Shown: positions 46,826 to 61,194, counted from the first letter of the stretch. The stretch is DNA of 64,000 nucleotides from Paramecium sonneborni (GCA_905182985.1 CAJJDN010000053.1:3761-67760); one strand, 5' to 3'. The notes: generated from the letters alone by a model not told the origin. Translations and numbers: made by a program.

Positions 46826-48704
46826 ATGCCATAAACTTAACAAATTTTGTAGATGGTTTTAGTATTTTTAAGAGATTAAAAATTATATAAAAGCCTTTTG
46901 CATTTAGAATTAGAAACATAAGTAATTTAAGAATAATAAGCATTCAATAGATTTCAATAGACACATACACAAGAGAATTATTATTTTTAAGATAACAAAT
47001 TTTGGATGGTAATTTTATTGGGGCAGAATAATATTTATAACCATTGAAAACAAGATTGAATGATTAATTTTCCTATGTTTTGTTGGAATTGAAGAAACAA
47101 TAATATTTTGAATTGATAAATGCAAAACCAGATGTAGAAATACTAATAACATTATTGCGATAAATTGAATAATTGGCATCATCTGAAGTATATAAAAATC
47201 TTTGTTATTTTTTGACATTATCTTGTATACGTGATCATCCAGATTTTAATGATTGGAGTGTAGAAAAGGTAAAATCTATGTGTTTTTAAAATTATAGGGA
47301 AGATTGGATTGTTTTGAAGGGATAGCATAAGTATTAAAGAATTTAGGTAAGACTTTCAGAATAGAAAAATATAATGGAAGCACACTTCAATAATTATATG
47401 AGAAAGTAGAAGAAGATGAAGATAATAATAAGCATTCGAAATGTAAAGATATAATTAAAGAATATATTAGTTTATTCTAAGAAGAAATCTTAATTCTAAG
47501 TATAATAATAGTCTAGTTCTTCATAACTTCCAATAGATTATGATAAAAATATCATAATTGAGAAATTACATATTTCAGATATTAATGAAAATGATTAATC
47601 AATGATTAAAAAGGAAAGCTTTTTAAATGTTACTCCACCACATAGTAATAGTAGTATATAATCATAATTGTTTAATTATAAATTTGATGAGATGGATTAA
47701 GTAGCAACATTATCAGATACTCATCCTATAAGAGCAGCAGCATTTTCATCTGATGGAGAAATGTTTGCTATTGGAACTAATTCTAAAAGTCTAAGAATCT
47801 TTTCAATGAAATCAGTTTTATAAGAAAGTCAAGTAGTAATGTAAATGGAAAGATAAAATCATCATTAAGGATCTATTTATTGTATTGATTGGAGTAGATC
47901 AGGAAGATTAATTGGAACTGGAAGTAATGATAAAACTGTCAAATTATATAATATAGAAGATGAAACAGATTATGTTTTAATTGGTCATAGAGGTTTAGTA
48001 AGATCTGTTTGTTTCAGTGATGAAAATCGATTAATGTCAGCTGGATAAGATGCTGTTATTAAAATTTGGGATGTAGAAACATAAAAATGTATAAGAAATC
48101 TTGAAGGCCATACATAAACAATATATTGGTAACCAAATTACATATAAAGTGAAATAGTTTATAGACTGCAGGAGATGGTTCATATTAGGTATCTTGTGGT
48201 ATGGATAGAACTTTAAGAATATGGGATTAAAGAACCAGTAGAGCCTAAGGAGTTATGACAATGTAGACAGAAATTAATTATGTTTCCCTCTCAGAATCTA
48301 CTACTAATTATAATTTATAAAATTTAGTTAAAGGTTCTAAGAAAGCTCCTTAGTTTTCATCTTAAGGATTAGCAGTACTTGCACATTCTGATGGAGTTGT
48401 ATCAGTCTGGAATATTTAACATTAAAAATGCATTAAGACTTTGAAACATCATACTATGGATTGTAGATGTGTTGAATTTGATCCTACTGGTAGATATATA
48501 TGTAGTGTATCTTTTGATTCAACTATTGCACTTTATGATTGGGAATAATAGAAATTGATTACTTAAATTACTGATCATGAAGATAGAGTCGTTTTATGTA
48601 AATGGCATCCATTTTATCCTTTTATTCTCAGTACATCTGCTGATTGCACTGGTAGAATATTTGCTCCTCATGGCTTTCTAGTATAATTAATGAAATCTTT
48701 ATGA
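46826..48704 (+). CDS. WDR47: WDR47-like LisH/CTLH/WD40 microtubule regulator
   Basis: 586 aa with introns of 29, 29, 31 (starting GTTT and ending AAG) and 29 nt. The N-terminus is Lis[44 protein letters not shown] and [19 protein letters not shown], which follows human WDR47 closely. After a short acidic linker comes a seven-blade WD40 propeller with [44 protein letters not shown] and [12 protein letters not shown]. In animals WDR47 (nemitin) stabilises microtubules together with CAMSAPs, including in motile-cilia central-pair formation. The protein is shorter than the human one (about 920 aa), mostly in the linker. Splicing of the first intron was decided by this homology. Confidence 0.88.
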
Positions 48705-48956
48705 TATTCTAAAATATTAAATTTAATTCATTTTTAATCACATTTAAACTTTTTGGGATTATTGCATATTAAAATATTTTTTAAGATTTTACTACTCATA
48801 TACATCTATTTCACATTTTTAAGTCTTTTATATTTAAATTGAAAAATTAATTTAAATAACATAACAAATATATTAGTAAAATATATTTAAAAGAAATAAA
48901 TAAAATTTTATCAATAAATAAATAACATGAATTACATATTTTATTATAATAAACAA

Positions 48957-51900
48957 TCAGGCATAATAAGGATGTGGATTAACAATCTCTTGTAATTTTC
49001 TAACATTTTCTTCACTTATTTCATCCTTAAATACTCTCTACCAATCTTGTCTACTTTTCCAATATTCAGATACAAACTCTTAGAGAATTCTTTAATAAAA
49101 TAATATGAATACCTTTTATTTTTCAATTCTTAAAATATTTGAGAAAGAGCTTAATCTGTCCAATTATAATTTCTATCTTGACGTGAAAGAAGCATACTCA
49201 TCAAAATGTAGACTCTATTTTCTGATGCTGTTTTAAATAAATCTTCTAATTCTTACTTAGTATATAATTTTAAGTAATCAGCAAGTGAAGATACAGCTTA
49301 AAATTATAATTAAAGATTGCTATCTTGAAACATATTGAGTAATTATTTAGGTATTTAATTTAATGAACTACCTTCTAATTTGGCTTTGAAATACCAATCT
49401 CTTAAAAAGAAATTGGCACGTTTTCTAATATTCCATGTTTCATTTTTAGTCATAAGTTCTGCAATATCAAGTAATTCTGTAATTTCATCATAATCACATT
49501 CAATATATTTTCTTAATATTTCTTAAGCATCGATATCAGTTTAATTATTTTAGAAAATGATCTTCATAGCTTCTACAATGAATTTCCATGAATAATTATC
49601 AAATTTACTAATTGCAATGAATTCTAAGATTCTTGCTGATAATTCTTGATAAAATTTGATTTTATCAGTTTATTAATGATTTGAAAGAAATTAATTAAAG
49701 TTTGTAAAGAAGACTTAGAGATCATTATTATACCAAATTTGAAAATTAGCAGTAGTTGGAATGAGATATTAATCTTAATAAGGAGCATCAATAGGAATTG
49801 GAATTAAGATAGTTTAAAGTAATGCTGTTGCTAATGTACATGTATATTCTTCAACATAAACACTGGATGGATAAGTGACAATAATAGAACCAAATTGTTG
49901 TAAGATTTAATCTTATAATGTAATAATTCTTGGTCCTTATGATTGAATTAGAATTTTTAATAATTGAATATATCTTAAACCTTTAAAGCCTCCTTAAGGA
50001 ATAAGATCTTAACAACATTATAACATCTTCTGATAAACTGGTGAAATCCATTACCAATCTTAATCTCTACACATATAAAAGAAGGCTAAATGATAATCAT
50101 AAAATATTTCTTAGGTAATATTTGGAAGAATTCTAATAAAAGAATCTTGAATATAAGAGCCTACATTTAACAAAGATCTATGAAGGGCTGTTAAATAGCA
50201 ACTTACTAATCTTTACTTTTCTCTTTGATCAAACTATTCTATATATTCATCAATTATTTCTTTTGTAGAATAGAATGCAGCTATACCACAAACTTAAAAC
50301 ATTTTTTTAAATAATCTAAAATAGAAATCTGACATGAAAAATGATTAGGTTGCTGAAAATGGAGATTATCTATTTCTATTCTTACCATAAATATATGTGA
50401 AAAAGATCTATACATATCTTGTAATGCCTTAAGCTGACATAAATTAAACTTCTTGAGAAGGAGCATCAGTAATATCGAATTCTGATGTTGGAGCTACATC
50501 TTTATCTATTAATATCTTTTCCATAAATAATCTCATATACTATCTATCTGTGAATAGTTATCTTAAATCTTTTATGAAAGGAGTAATAGTATCATTAATG
50601 ATAGTAACCTTAGTGATATCATTTTAAGTAAACATATATTTTTCATGCATTTTAGATCTGTAAATGGGTTGTTAGGCTTTTAGAATGTCTTCTAATTCTA
50701 AAATAGATTAATATGACTTATCAATAATTGTCAATTATTCTTCTGTTAAATATCGATATTGTACAAATTTGCTAAAAGGTAAGTGTTTTTCGAATTTGCA
50801 ATTATTAACTTATTATTTTTGATAAATCATTTATTTAGCTAATCTAAGAAAGTAGAATAATCCTGCTCTTCCTAATTAATTAAGTGTGACATGATCATTA
50901 ATACATAAATCTCGATAAGCATTGATACAATTATCAGGCACTTATCTTATAATATTAATATTATTAAGTAAAGACAAACTATGGATAATCTTACATTTCC
51001 AAAAATATTGACTTTACAAAGCTTTGATACTATTATTGATCATTTCAAGTCTATCATTGTAATCCTAATGTAAAACCACACAACTTTCATCATATTGAAT
51101 TGCCAAATGATGTACGCAGGATTCCATAATTAAATATTTACATTTTTGATTGTCAACATATTCCATTACACTAATAAACTAATTAAGTTATTTTTAAATG
51201 GACATACTCATTTCGATATCTGAAGATATGTGTTGTACTGCTGAATTAAATCCTTGCAGTAAATCAATTAGTTATTTATATTCTTTACTCCTTTCACTAA
51301 GTTAATTGATTTTGCTTAACTTACTATCTTTATCATTGTAATTTAGAATACCAAGTAAATATTCGAAAAAGTTATTTCTAACACCTGTGGTTAAGGTATA
51401 TGTAGTCAATTCTGAATATGGCAATAAATATTATGGACTACTAAATTCAGAGTGTCCAAGCAAATAAAGCACAATAATATAATTGTAAATTTGATTGTAT
51501 TCTATAGGAATACCTTACAAATGCAACATAAATACATGTCTTTAATATAAATAGGTATTTATATCAATCACACATTAAATTCGACTTTCAAAATATAATT
51601 TACATTATGAAGCTTGCATTAATTATCTACAACCCTCCATAAACTCTCTGCCCAATTATAATTCTTAATTCAAAGTTTATGAACTAATGCATTCTGAAGC
51701 TATAGTAACTAAAAGATCATTTATATCTTTATCATGAGCTACTCCTGTATTTATAGCATAACAGATAGAATTTATAGCAAAGGTTCCTAATCTTTATCTT
51801 AAATCCCAATATTCCGGTGGACAAACCCTCTTTAAATAATCTTATTGAATCTGTTATAATTTAATATGTCCTTTACTACCCTCTATTTTATCTTATGGTT

Positions 51901-54643
51901 AAAATGGAGTAAATAGAGATGAACCAGTAAAACATCCAAAAACAAGGAACCATATTCTATAACAAATTTACTTAAGATTTGGATCCATTGGAGGATTTCT
52001 AAAAATCATTAAATCTATTAATTTTGGGAAGTCTCTTGGCATCTCGTAAAATTCGAATTCTTTCATATAAGTTCTCTCAAATTCCTCAATAACACCAAAC
52101 ATAAACATTCTATTCCAATCAAAAATATATTCCCAATCTTATCGAGTTGGTAAAATCCATTCAACAATCAAATCTTAAGGTTAATATAACACTTTTTTAT
52201 CAAAGTCTTTTTTAAAAAATTAAGAACTTTTATTTTACCATGATAAATTATTAGTTTTAATAATTTGATTTGTTATTATAACTGAATGAATTATATCACT
52301 AACTTTTGTAAATACTTCATCTTCTTCATCCATTAAGTAATTTATCACAATAGCTTATATTTTCATATCATGTTATTGAGTAGCTTTACCTGCATAAGTA
52401 AGTGATTTCTCCAAAAGTGTCAACCATAACAATTTCGATAATTTATTACCTGCAGTAGGCTCAAATTATAAAATATAATCTGAGTGCTTTGATAATTAAA
52501 CAATAAAACTCAAATAGTGTTTTCCTAATGGACATTATCTTTATTTTAGTAACTTTTCCATACAAAGATCAATTATATATTCCAATAATCTAGGATCTCT
52601 ATATAAAATGCAATCAATTAAATCTCCCAATGCACTTAAATCTTATGTCTCTAAATTTTCTAAATGCTGTTTGATTTTATCAACTATACAATCTAACATC
52701 TTTGGTGAAGAGTTTGCTATATAAGGCCAAAAAATATTTATTAGATTTGGTAATACAAATCCATAATCTACATCCTTGTACTTAACCAAATTAAAATTTT
52801 TAATAACCAAATTAAATACTTCTGAAACAAAATCACTTAAGTATCTACATAGTTCATTTTCTTCCCCATACAATTCCATGTATTCCTCTGGAGTGTAGAT
52901 TGGAACATTCATGAATATTTTACAGTAAAATTCTAATGAATCAATATTCTCACTTACTCCTTAAACCTCAAATAATTTGTAAGTCAAATCCATGAATTCC
53001 TACATTTGATGAACTGAATAAGGACTAAAATTTATAATTTTTATAATATATACCATTTCCCTTATAATATCGGAATAGCCATAAAAATTAGAATACTTTT
53101 AATTGTAACAAATTAGAGTGCTGTTACATCATTGATAGCTTATTTCATTTTGTTAAGAAAAAAATCAATTAATTTTGGTTCAAAACAAGATAAATATAAT
53201 ACTGTTTTAGCTGTTGAGTATCCTTAATCCTCCATGTATATAACTTTATCTAATACATCCATTACAATTTCTAAAAAATCTTATTTAGCTTATTCGTCCA
53301 ACAAAAATGGTAGTAATTTATCAATGTTAATTTTAGTTGTGTGGATTTTTTATTAATTTCTTTTATTTGGATAATTTATCTAAAAGCTTGAATATCCTTA
53401 ATCTGGATTAATAAAAAGTAATTCAAGAATATATTTATCACTTTCAATGAAATCCTAAATATGAACATCATTAAATTGATCAATCAACTCTTGCATCAAT
53501 GATTCTGAAACAGTTTCATCATAATTTTTGTTTTATTACATTTCATAAATTCTTAACAATAGTTAATCTCTTCTATATTTTTAGATGAAATTGCCAACCA
53601 TTAATTTTAGTAATTTGAATATTTAATCATCCATAGTTTATTAAGAATAAACAGATGTAATTGAGTCAACCAAAGAAAACAATCTCTTTATTGTTAACAT
53701 ATATTCTTAATAACCATCTCTTTTTGAATTTCCTATTAATTCAACTAATAATTATGGCATAATTTTGAATAAACTTGGAACTCCTAAAGTATCATCTGGT
53801 AACAACATGGCAACCAATTTTTCATCTTAAAATACAATATACATTTACTTTTATCATCCTAACCTAAATCATTACGCCAATAACCATGAAAAAATCTCAT
53901 CATTTACGGCATTAGATTCATCTATTAAGGATAAACTCTTAAATAATTCAAAATAAATTTTAATCTACAATTATCTTTTTCTCCAAAAATTAATAAAGGA
54001 TCCATCAAGTATTTTATAAGATCTTTATAGACATCTTATGGAATTTCATTTCTAAAAGGTACAAACAGCATTAAATATGCCCATGCTACTTATTTATCTT
54101 GATAACCTAAATATTCTCGAAACTTTAAAAATGCAAATTAAACAACATCAGCATCAAAGTAATATTTTACAGTTTTGAGAAATTAACAAAATTACATAAA
54201 TAATTGAGTACTGAATGTTTAACTTGTTATAGTCTTATCTTTATTAGTCATAAACTTATCCTATAAATATTAATGCCAATATCTCCAATCAACTTTTAAA
54301 GACAGATATTTTTGCTTATTTTAAATAATGGTGCAAACAAGGCTAAATCCATTTTGAAGTCCTACGCATGATTTTAATCCTCCCAACTTTGAAAGAATCA
54401 ATTCTGCAAGCTCCTGTCTTTCTTCGTTCAAAAAGGAGTAAATTTATTTGAATCTTTAAAGCAAATTCATAATTGGAAACCAATGTTTTGAAGAACTAAC
54501 ATTATGTATTTTTACTACCTCATTTCAAAGTCTTTCAAAAGTCGAATGATTTCATTATAAATAAGACCTCTTTCAGCATCAAAAGTATTAAGCTTTACTT
54601 CTTTTGGCAAATGTTCATAATTAAATCGATAAGCACTTATCAT
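48957..54643 (-). CDS. PSME4: Proteasome activator PA200/Blm10 (PSME4)
   Basis: Roughly 1,850 aa with many small introns; ends fixed, interior introns only partly traced. PA200/Blm10 is a HEAT-repeat solenoid that caps the 20S proteasome in the nucleus and opens its gate. The N-terminus (FNYEHLPKEVKLNTFDAERG, then VDWRYWHQYLQDKF and KTVKYYFDADVVQFA) matches PA200 order. The extreme C-terminus is NPHPYYA, the conserved HbYX-type tail (Tyr-Tyr-Ala) that docks into the 20S alpha ring; the same YYA ends human PA200. Length agrees with human (1843 aa). It converges on WDR47 with 252 bp between. Confidence 0.87.
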
Positions 54644-54712
54644 AAATAAAATTATTTATTTATCACATCATATCAACCCGGAATACAAAACATAAATTAC
54701 ATAATATCATTA

Positions 54713-57026
54713 TCATTTCTCCTCATCTGAAAGTGCATATTTATCATCTACTTACACTTCTAATTCTTCCTTTTCTTTTATTTCTTCCTTATCCTTTTAT
54801 TAATGAATTGATAAATAACTAAAATCTTTACTTATTTAGTTTCTTAAATCTTAAACTATCTCTGCAATTTCTTCATAATCTTATGATCCATCTTCCAAAA
54901 TATCCTTTAATTATTCTTCATAATATGATCTAAATTATAAATAAAGTTAATTATACTTAGATTAACATTTAACAATATCTGGAAGATTTATCTAAATTAC
55001 TGGAATCTCAAAATTTTCAAAAAGATCATTTTAAAATTTTATCATTGTTTTTGGAATCATTTCCCCAACTGAAGAAATTTAGTAATTGTTTTACTATATA
55101 ATATTATAATAAATATACTCCATTTAAAAGAATCAAAGCTTTATTTCCTGTTTTCTTATTTGTATACACATAATCGAAGAGTACATCTTCATAAAAAACA
55201 TCCCTTTCTAAATCTTTCTCATATTTCTTAGTAAAATACTATTTCTCTTTTACAAATAACTTAGTATGTAACATTTGAGGATGTACAAATGAGTCTTACT
55301 TTCTAAAAATATTTTTATTTTCTAAGATCTATTGAATATCAATTTTATTTGGAAATATAGTTTTTCCCACTAGAGAAATATATTGATTTATTTAAGAAAT
55401 CAGCTTTTACATAACTCTGTCAATCCTTATTACTGTTTACAATCTTGTCAACTCATTCACCTTAAATATTAAATAATTTATATCTTCAAAACATTTACTA
55501 TTTTACAAGATGCTAGTCCAAATTATTTTAATCAAACATTCTAATTAAATTGAATAATAAGGATAGAATCCTGTAATTTAATTTTATTCTGTTTAGTTAT
55601 TCTTTTCAAAGTAACCTGTTATAGAGTGAGATTATAAGTATTATACTTTATTTTTTAAGATTTAAGTTATATCAAGTGTTGCTCCTCCAAGTTAGGTTGC
55701 TATGTAATATAAATCAATTTTTTTATCAATTAAAACATTTTGATTTATTTCTGGTTTTTAAAATATAGAAATTATTATTGCATTTAATTTAGATGAATCA
55801 GCGAAGTTTTTATTTGAAATAGTTAACAATTAACTTAATTGAACAAAATCAAAAATACTCACATCTTCTGTTATAAAATTAAATATTTCTGAAAACACCA
55901 TAGCATCTTTTACAATAATTGGTTTTGGATAATTTCTACTCGCTTTTATAAACAAGATATTTTATTTGAAATGCAATAATATGAAAATAATACCATTTAT
56001 TATTTATTTATCAGAATTGATTTTATTTTATAATCTTATAATGTTCCACAAGAGATAACAATAAGATTAATTATCACCAATTTCTATTACTAACATTGCT
56101 TGACAAATTTTAACATTTTCTAACAAAGTCAAAGTACTAACTCTTTTTTTTACATCATCAACTAATTCTTTCAAAAATGTAGGTAAAATTGGCAATTTCT
56201 ACTATTAATAGTAAATAAATAGAAAGTCTGCAAAATCTTAGTTATTTAATTCAATAAAATTAATTTAATTCAATTTTTCAATTAGAAACTATTCCAATAT
56301 TTTTTACAAGGATTATCCTTATTGAAACTTACCGTCAAATAATTCTAAAAATTATGGTTCTTAATCTTTCTCAAACTTTCCATCAGCTAAAATAAAATCT
56401 AAAAAAATACATATATCTTTAATGATTGAAGAAATATATTAAATAGTTTGGATTGGATATTCATTATCTTCCCATAATCTCTAAATAGCATAATAGTCTA
56501 ATGAATAAAGTTAAGTTTAGAAAGCTTTCTTTATTTATTTTCTTACAAATAACCACTCTATCACTTCACAATTCGATACAAAGTCTTCTATTATTTAATT
56601 GAACACTGGTTTCTCTAAAATTTAGATCGGATTCAAAAAAATTAGATTAGGCATCTCATATTCCTTATTATATTAGGCTTTGTATTAACCTGCTATTTTC
56701 TTGTAATAGTTCATTTTGTTTTCTTAAATTTATTCTTAAAACTTTAAACAATAAGACAATTAGTTAAACCAATTTAAGTATTATTCTTTAGATTTTAAAG
56801 GTTTAGCTTCATATAAATCTAATAATTCTTATGCTGTCTAAAATTTCCTAAAATTAATTTCTTAATCAGCCTACTAAATTATATTTTCTAATTTATTCTC
56901 TTCTTCTTTCTCAAGCACTTATTGCAAATTATTTTTTTAATTAAAATATAATTATTCGACAATTTATTATGCTTCTTTTCTTTAACTAATATGAGGATCA
57001 TCAATGTAATAACGATTCTTTTTCAT
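54713..57026 (-). CDS. Hypothetical helical protein, about 750 aa
   Basis: About 750 aa with introns not all traced. The N-terminus (MKKNRYYIDDPHISQRKEAQ) is followed by helical, Gln/Leu/Ile-rich sequence throughout, for example LLDLYEAKPLKSKEQYLNWF and EVIEWLFVRKQIKKAFQ. The C-terminus is acidic (DDKYALSDEEK). The regular alternation of amphipathic helices suggests a HEAT/ARM-type solenoid, but no motif identifies a family. Its stop lies 69 bp upstream of the PA200 start, same direction. Confidence 0.6.
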
Positions 57027-57421
57027 TTAATTCAGAATGTTTTAAGATTTTTAAATGGCTCTTGAGAAATTGAATATTAGTTTTAACATAACTAATTATA
57101 CACAAATTAAATTAATTAAAGTAAACTTTTAACATATTTTATAAGGTATTTTTTGAATAAAAGATTCATAATAAATAAAGTACATAAATTAAAAAATGTG
57201 GAAAATTTTTAAGTAATTATAAAGATAATATATGATTGTATATGTTTTTGGATAAATTTAAAGTCCTTTTAAAATATTTTTGGTATCACTTAAAGATGGT
57301 ATTATAATAACATTGAAATTGTTTTAATTGATTTTGGTAATACTGATATGTATATGTATATATAAATCGTCTTTTGAATTTATGCAAATAAAGAATAAAA
57401 TTTGAACAAATTAAATTTATA
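57027..57421. other. 395-bp divergent intergenic region
   Basis: No frame is convincing on either strand. It is among the most AT-rich parts of the window, with T and A tracts, and must carry the promoters of the helical-protein gene (minus) and the coiled-coil gene at 57422 (plus). Confidence 0.5.
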
Positions 57422-58934
57422 ATGAGTTTAGAGATTCTCGATTATCTCAAGCAAGAGAATTAGTAATTATAAGAGCAGGTTCGCGAGCTCTAAGGATTAC
57501 TTTAATTGAATAAATAAGCTTTAAAGGTCTTGATGCCTTAAACAAGTGATGAATAGCATAAGGGGTTATTAACAGTTTTGAAGAACTTATAAGAGGAAAA
57601 TGAAACACTACAAATAAAAATAGAGAAATTAGTTAAAGAGCGAAATGAAGCATAATGTGATTAGTTGATAAATCAATAAATTACAGAAGAAGTTTAAAGA
57701 TAAGAGAAAGATTTAGTAGCATCATTACAATAAAAAATGCAAGGATTATAAGAAAGTTTAATGTCTGCTGAAAGTAAATTAGCAAAGATGGAAGAATTGA
57801 AACCAGAATATGATGAAGTGGCTGGAGTAGTGATAAAATTTAAAGAAGTTTGTGATCCTGATCTCATAGGATTAAAAATGCATAATGAAATTCAAATGTT
57901 GAATGAATAATTATTAATTGAATAGAAACAGAAATAAAAATTAATGAAAGAGAAATAAAATATATAAGGATTAAATTTAGTAATTTAAGAATTTTATTTT
58001 ATTAGCGATTAATGAATGAATTATTGTAATAAAAAAGTGTAGCTCATGCTGGTAATAAACTGATCTTCATGAATTAGGATCCAGAATAATTAGTTGATTT
58101 TTAAGCAAGAGCACTTAAATTAATAAATAATTCTTCTTCATCTGAGTCTCCTTCTTCTAAATCATCAGAAGCTCCTTTAGATTCAAATTATTCACCAAAG
58201 ATTTAATAATTTTAAATGAATTCAACAAAGGGAACAGTTATACCTAAACTTGATTTAACAAGAGCAAAATAAATACAAGAGATAAATGCAAAGAGATAGA
58301 TGTAATAAACTTAAAAACCATTGAATGATATATAAAGCATGGAGAGAATTTAAAAATTAGAGAAAGCATTAGATGAACTTAGAAAGAATCATTAAAGAGA
58401 AATGATTTTGAATAAAACACTTTAAGCTCATAATGATGAGTTATAGAGATATTGCGATGATATGGAAGTAATTTGTATAAATAATTTAAGCATAGAATAA
58501 AATTACTTACAAATTCAAATCTTCGATATTAGGAGAGAGCAAAAAAGATGAATGCAAATTACAAATTTTTACATCAGTTTTACTTAAATCATAAAGACTT
58601 ATTGCCAACAACATCTTTGAGTAGCAGTCATTAGAGATAGACATCTGCAAATTAAATTGAAGATGAACAATCTTAGTCTAAATAATTTGATATTGATGAA
58701 ATGGAGAGTCCAATTTAAAGATAGAACAACAATGAGCCTTAAATATAATAACAATAATTGGTTTCAAGTGTCTATTACTACATGCCTAATAATAAGGATG
58801 AATCTGTTAAATATCTATTATAAACGGCTTAATAGATATATTCAACAATTTACGAAAGAGTGAATAGAGTAATATAAGATGAACCACAATGTAAACATAG
58901 ATTTCGATCATTTAGCGAGATCATAATAAATTGA
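57422..58934 (+). CDS. Coiled-coil protein, 487 aa
   Basis: 487 aa with introns of 26 and 23 nt (the second ends in AAG). A long coiled coil occupies most of the chain (MSLEILDYLKQENQQLQEQ through KLMKEKQN), interrupted by a Ser-rich linker (NSSSSESPSSKSSEAP). A helical block follows (MERIQKLEKALDELRKN), and the C-terminus is a globular-looking segment ending CKHRFRSFSEIIIN. The architecture recalls basal-body or ciliary rootlet proteins, but no specific match is claimed. It converges on the trichocyst gene, 39 bp apart. Confidence 0.7.
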
Positions 58935-58973
58935 TCATTACTGAGTAAAATTATTTATTATTATGTATCTATT

Positions 58974-60111
58974 TCATTATCTTTTAATTCCACTTCCATG
59001 TAAAGCATTAATGCATTCAGCTACAGTATCTAAATTGCTATGATATTCAGAAATTAAAATGTTGTGACTATTTGTAGCTAATCCTTTCTCTTAAATTGAT
59101 TATCTCAAACTTTCCCTTGTTGCATCAAGATTAGCTTAAGATTCATTTGCCAATGATCTTCTTGAGTCAATTTCACCTTGGAAATAGAGATATTCTTACT
59201 ATCTTTTCCTTAGATATCTTATTATAATTATGGAATAACATCTTTAACCAATGAATCAATTTTAGCATTCAATAATTCAAAAAGATCTTAAGCTTATTAT
59301 TAAGCTGCTGTAAAGCCTGCTTATAAAGTCTAGATGTTTTAGTTGAATTAATCTCTGATGTTTTATAATAAATTGATAACTCTAAAAGATAATGAGAATG
59401 AATTGATACTTTTATAAATTTTATGCACTCTTATAATCTTCAGTATTTAATTAAAGTAATAAAGAATGTAATTCTGGTGTTCCAGAAACTAAAGAAGATA
59501 ATTATTAAGCATCTTCTTCAACAAAAGATGAGTCTATGATAAAAAAATAATATACATTTTGCTTTATCTAATACTTTTAAGGCTTCATCTATCACAACAA
59601 TAGCAGCACTTAATTAACTGGTTCTTGTTTTAAAATCAGCTGAATCTTATCTTTATTAATTTTCGATATTAGCTTTTTATTATTTAGTTGCACCTAATTC
59701 ATTTCTTGTCCTTTCAAGGTCTTCTTCTAAACTTATTCTTGATTTTAAGATTTCTCTGATTTAAATATTGTATTCAGCTAATTCACTTTCATATTATGCT
59801 ATAAGAGCTTTATAATTAGTTTCTTCTGTTTCTGATTATTAAACAAATGCTCCATAAGATGAATTTTCATCAGCTATGCTTTACTAAAATTAAAATCTAT
59901 ATATTACTTCAATAAGTGAAGCCCATGCTTCTAATGCATCAAATAAAGGATTGAAATTAGGCTCGCCTAATTCCACCATAGTTAATACTGCTCTACCCAT
60001 ACTTGTAGCTTTTAATTTATTGGTTAAAGCATTTTATAATATTGTTGCTTATTCATTCACTTGTACTCCAAATGCCAATCCTAAGAGAACAATCAAGACA
60101 AATGTTTTCAT
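58974..60111 (-). CDS. Trichocyst matrix protein
   Basis: 346 aa with introns of 24, 22, 28 and 23 nt (the last ends in AAG). It starts with a signal peptide (MKTFVLIVLLGLAFGVQ) and is then nearly all helical with heptad repeats. Typical family features are a Gln/Ala-rich core (FVEEDAQQLSSLVSGTPELHS, TAAQQQAQDLFELL) and a C-terminal part with SNLDTVAECINALHGSGIKR. Paramecium trichocyst matrix proteins are made as precursors, cleaved into two chains and crystallised in the secretory granule that discharges on stimulation; they form a large multigene family. Length fits. This gene is one of the strongest pointers to Paramecium. Confidence 0.85.
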
Positions 60112-60505
60112 TATTATTAATAATATAATCCGTTTTTATATCAATATAATATAATATACATATATTTTATCATCTCTATCTATATATTATTATCTCCTAT
60201 TATTTAAAATAGGTTTTATCATCCTCATATATCAATATCAAATTAACAATATATTTCACATTAAACTTTGCACTCAAATTTTTTTAAGTAGATAACAAAT
60301 CAATATCACTTAATAATAAACAAATTAGTATTACTTCCCCTATCTAACAACCCCATTCATTTTATTAATGTTTCGTTATCAATTTATTAACTATTTTCTA
60401 TACCCATCTATTCTTTACTAATCACTACTAACTCAGTATACTTTATTTTTATATTAACTAAATAAAAGTTAATCCTTCTTCTTTCCTTAAATGATAACTT
60501 AAGTT
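60112..60505. other. 394-bp spacer upstream of the trichocyst gene
   Basis: AT-rich, with the plus strand notably poor in G and containing short C runs. No coding frame is evident. It separates the start of the trichocyst gene (60111) from the stop of the gene at 60506 and presumably holds the trichocyst promoter. Confidence 0.5.
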
Positions 60506-61156
60506 TCAATATTCAAAATCAATGTGTAATTAATCCTCAATATCTACCTCCAATATTAATGAAACTTTTCCTTACTCTTCCTCTTCCTATTCTTATTTTG
60601 CTAATTACTCTGCAAATTCTAAATCCTTCTTTACTTATCAATAATTTTTTTACATTATAACATGTAAATAATATATAGATTCTATTTATACACCTATCTT
60701 TATCCAATTTTACCTGATTACTTCTCAAATTTATTAAATTATTAGAATTAATATGTTTCACCCTCCATCAAAATTCCTTATGTATTTTTACTCATTAACT
60801 TAAAATCTGAAGATTATTTCTAATCATTAACAGTTAACTTTCTTCTTAATTACCAATACTCCCTAATAATTGAAAACAAATCCTCAATGATCAATCTACT
60901 TATTTTTATTTACTTTTTAATCTACTACACTTGATATGTCATCATCATCCTAATCTGTTTATTTTACATTATTCACTGAATCTGTAGACTATGCTATCAA
61001 ACCTTATTATTTTTCAATTAATTACTTTTTTCTCCTTGTTTATAATTCATCCAAATAATAATTATCAAAGTTTGGGCTACATAAATTTGAATTAAATTTT
61101 ATAATTCTGGTTCTATAATAATCTACTTCATACCATAAATTCCAAGATTGATTCAT
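60506..61156 (-). CDS. Hypothetical acidic protein, 199 aa
   Basis: 199 aa if introns of 31 and 20 nt are removed (the last ends in AAG). The first exon is strong (MNQSWNLWYEVDYYRTR, then QTDQDDDDISSVVDQK), as is the end (DLEFAEQLAKQEQEEEEQGK...LEVDIEDQLHIDFEY). The middle is less certain; the frame could be spliced differently around 60650-60720. No family recognised. It follows the ankyrin gene upstream by 38 bp on the same strand. Confidence 0.55.
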
Positions 61157-61194
61157 TTTATATTAATATTATTAATTAATAGTATTTTCAGTAT

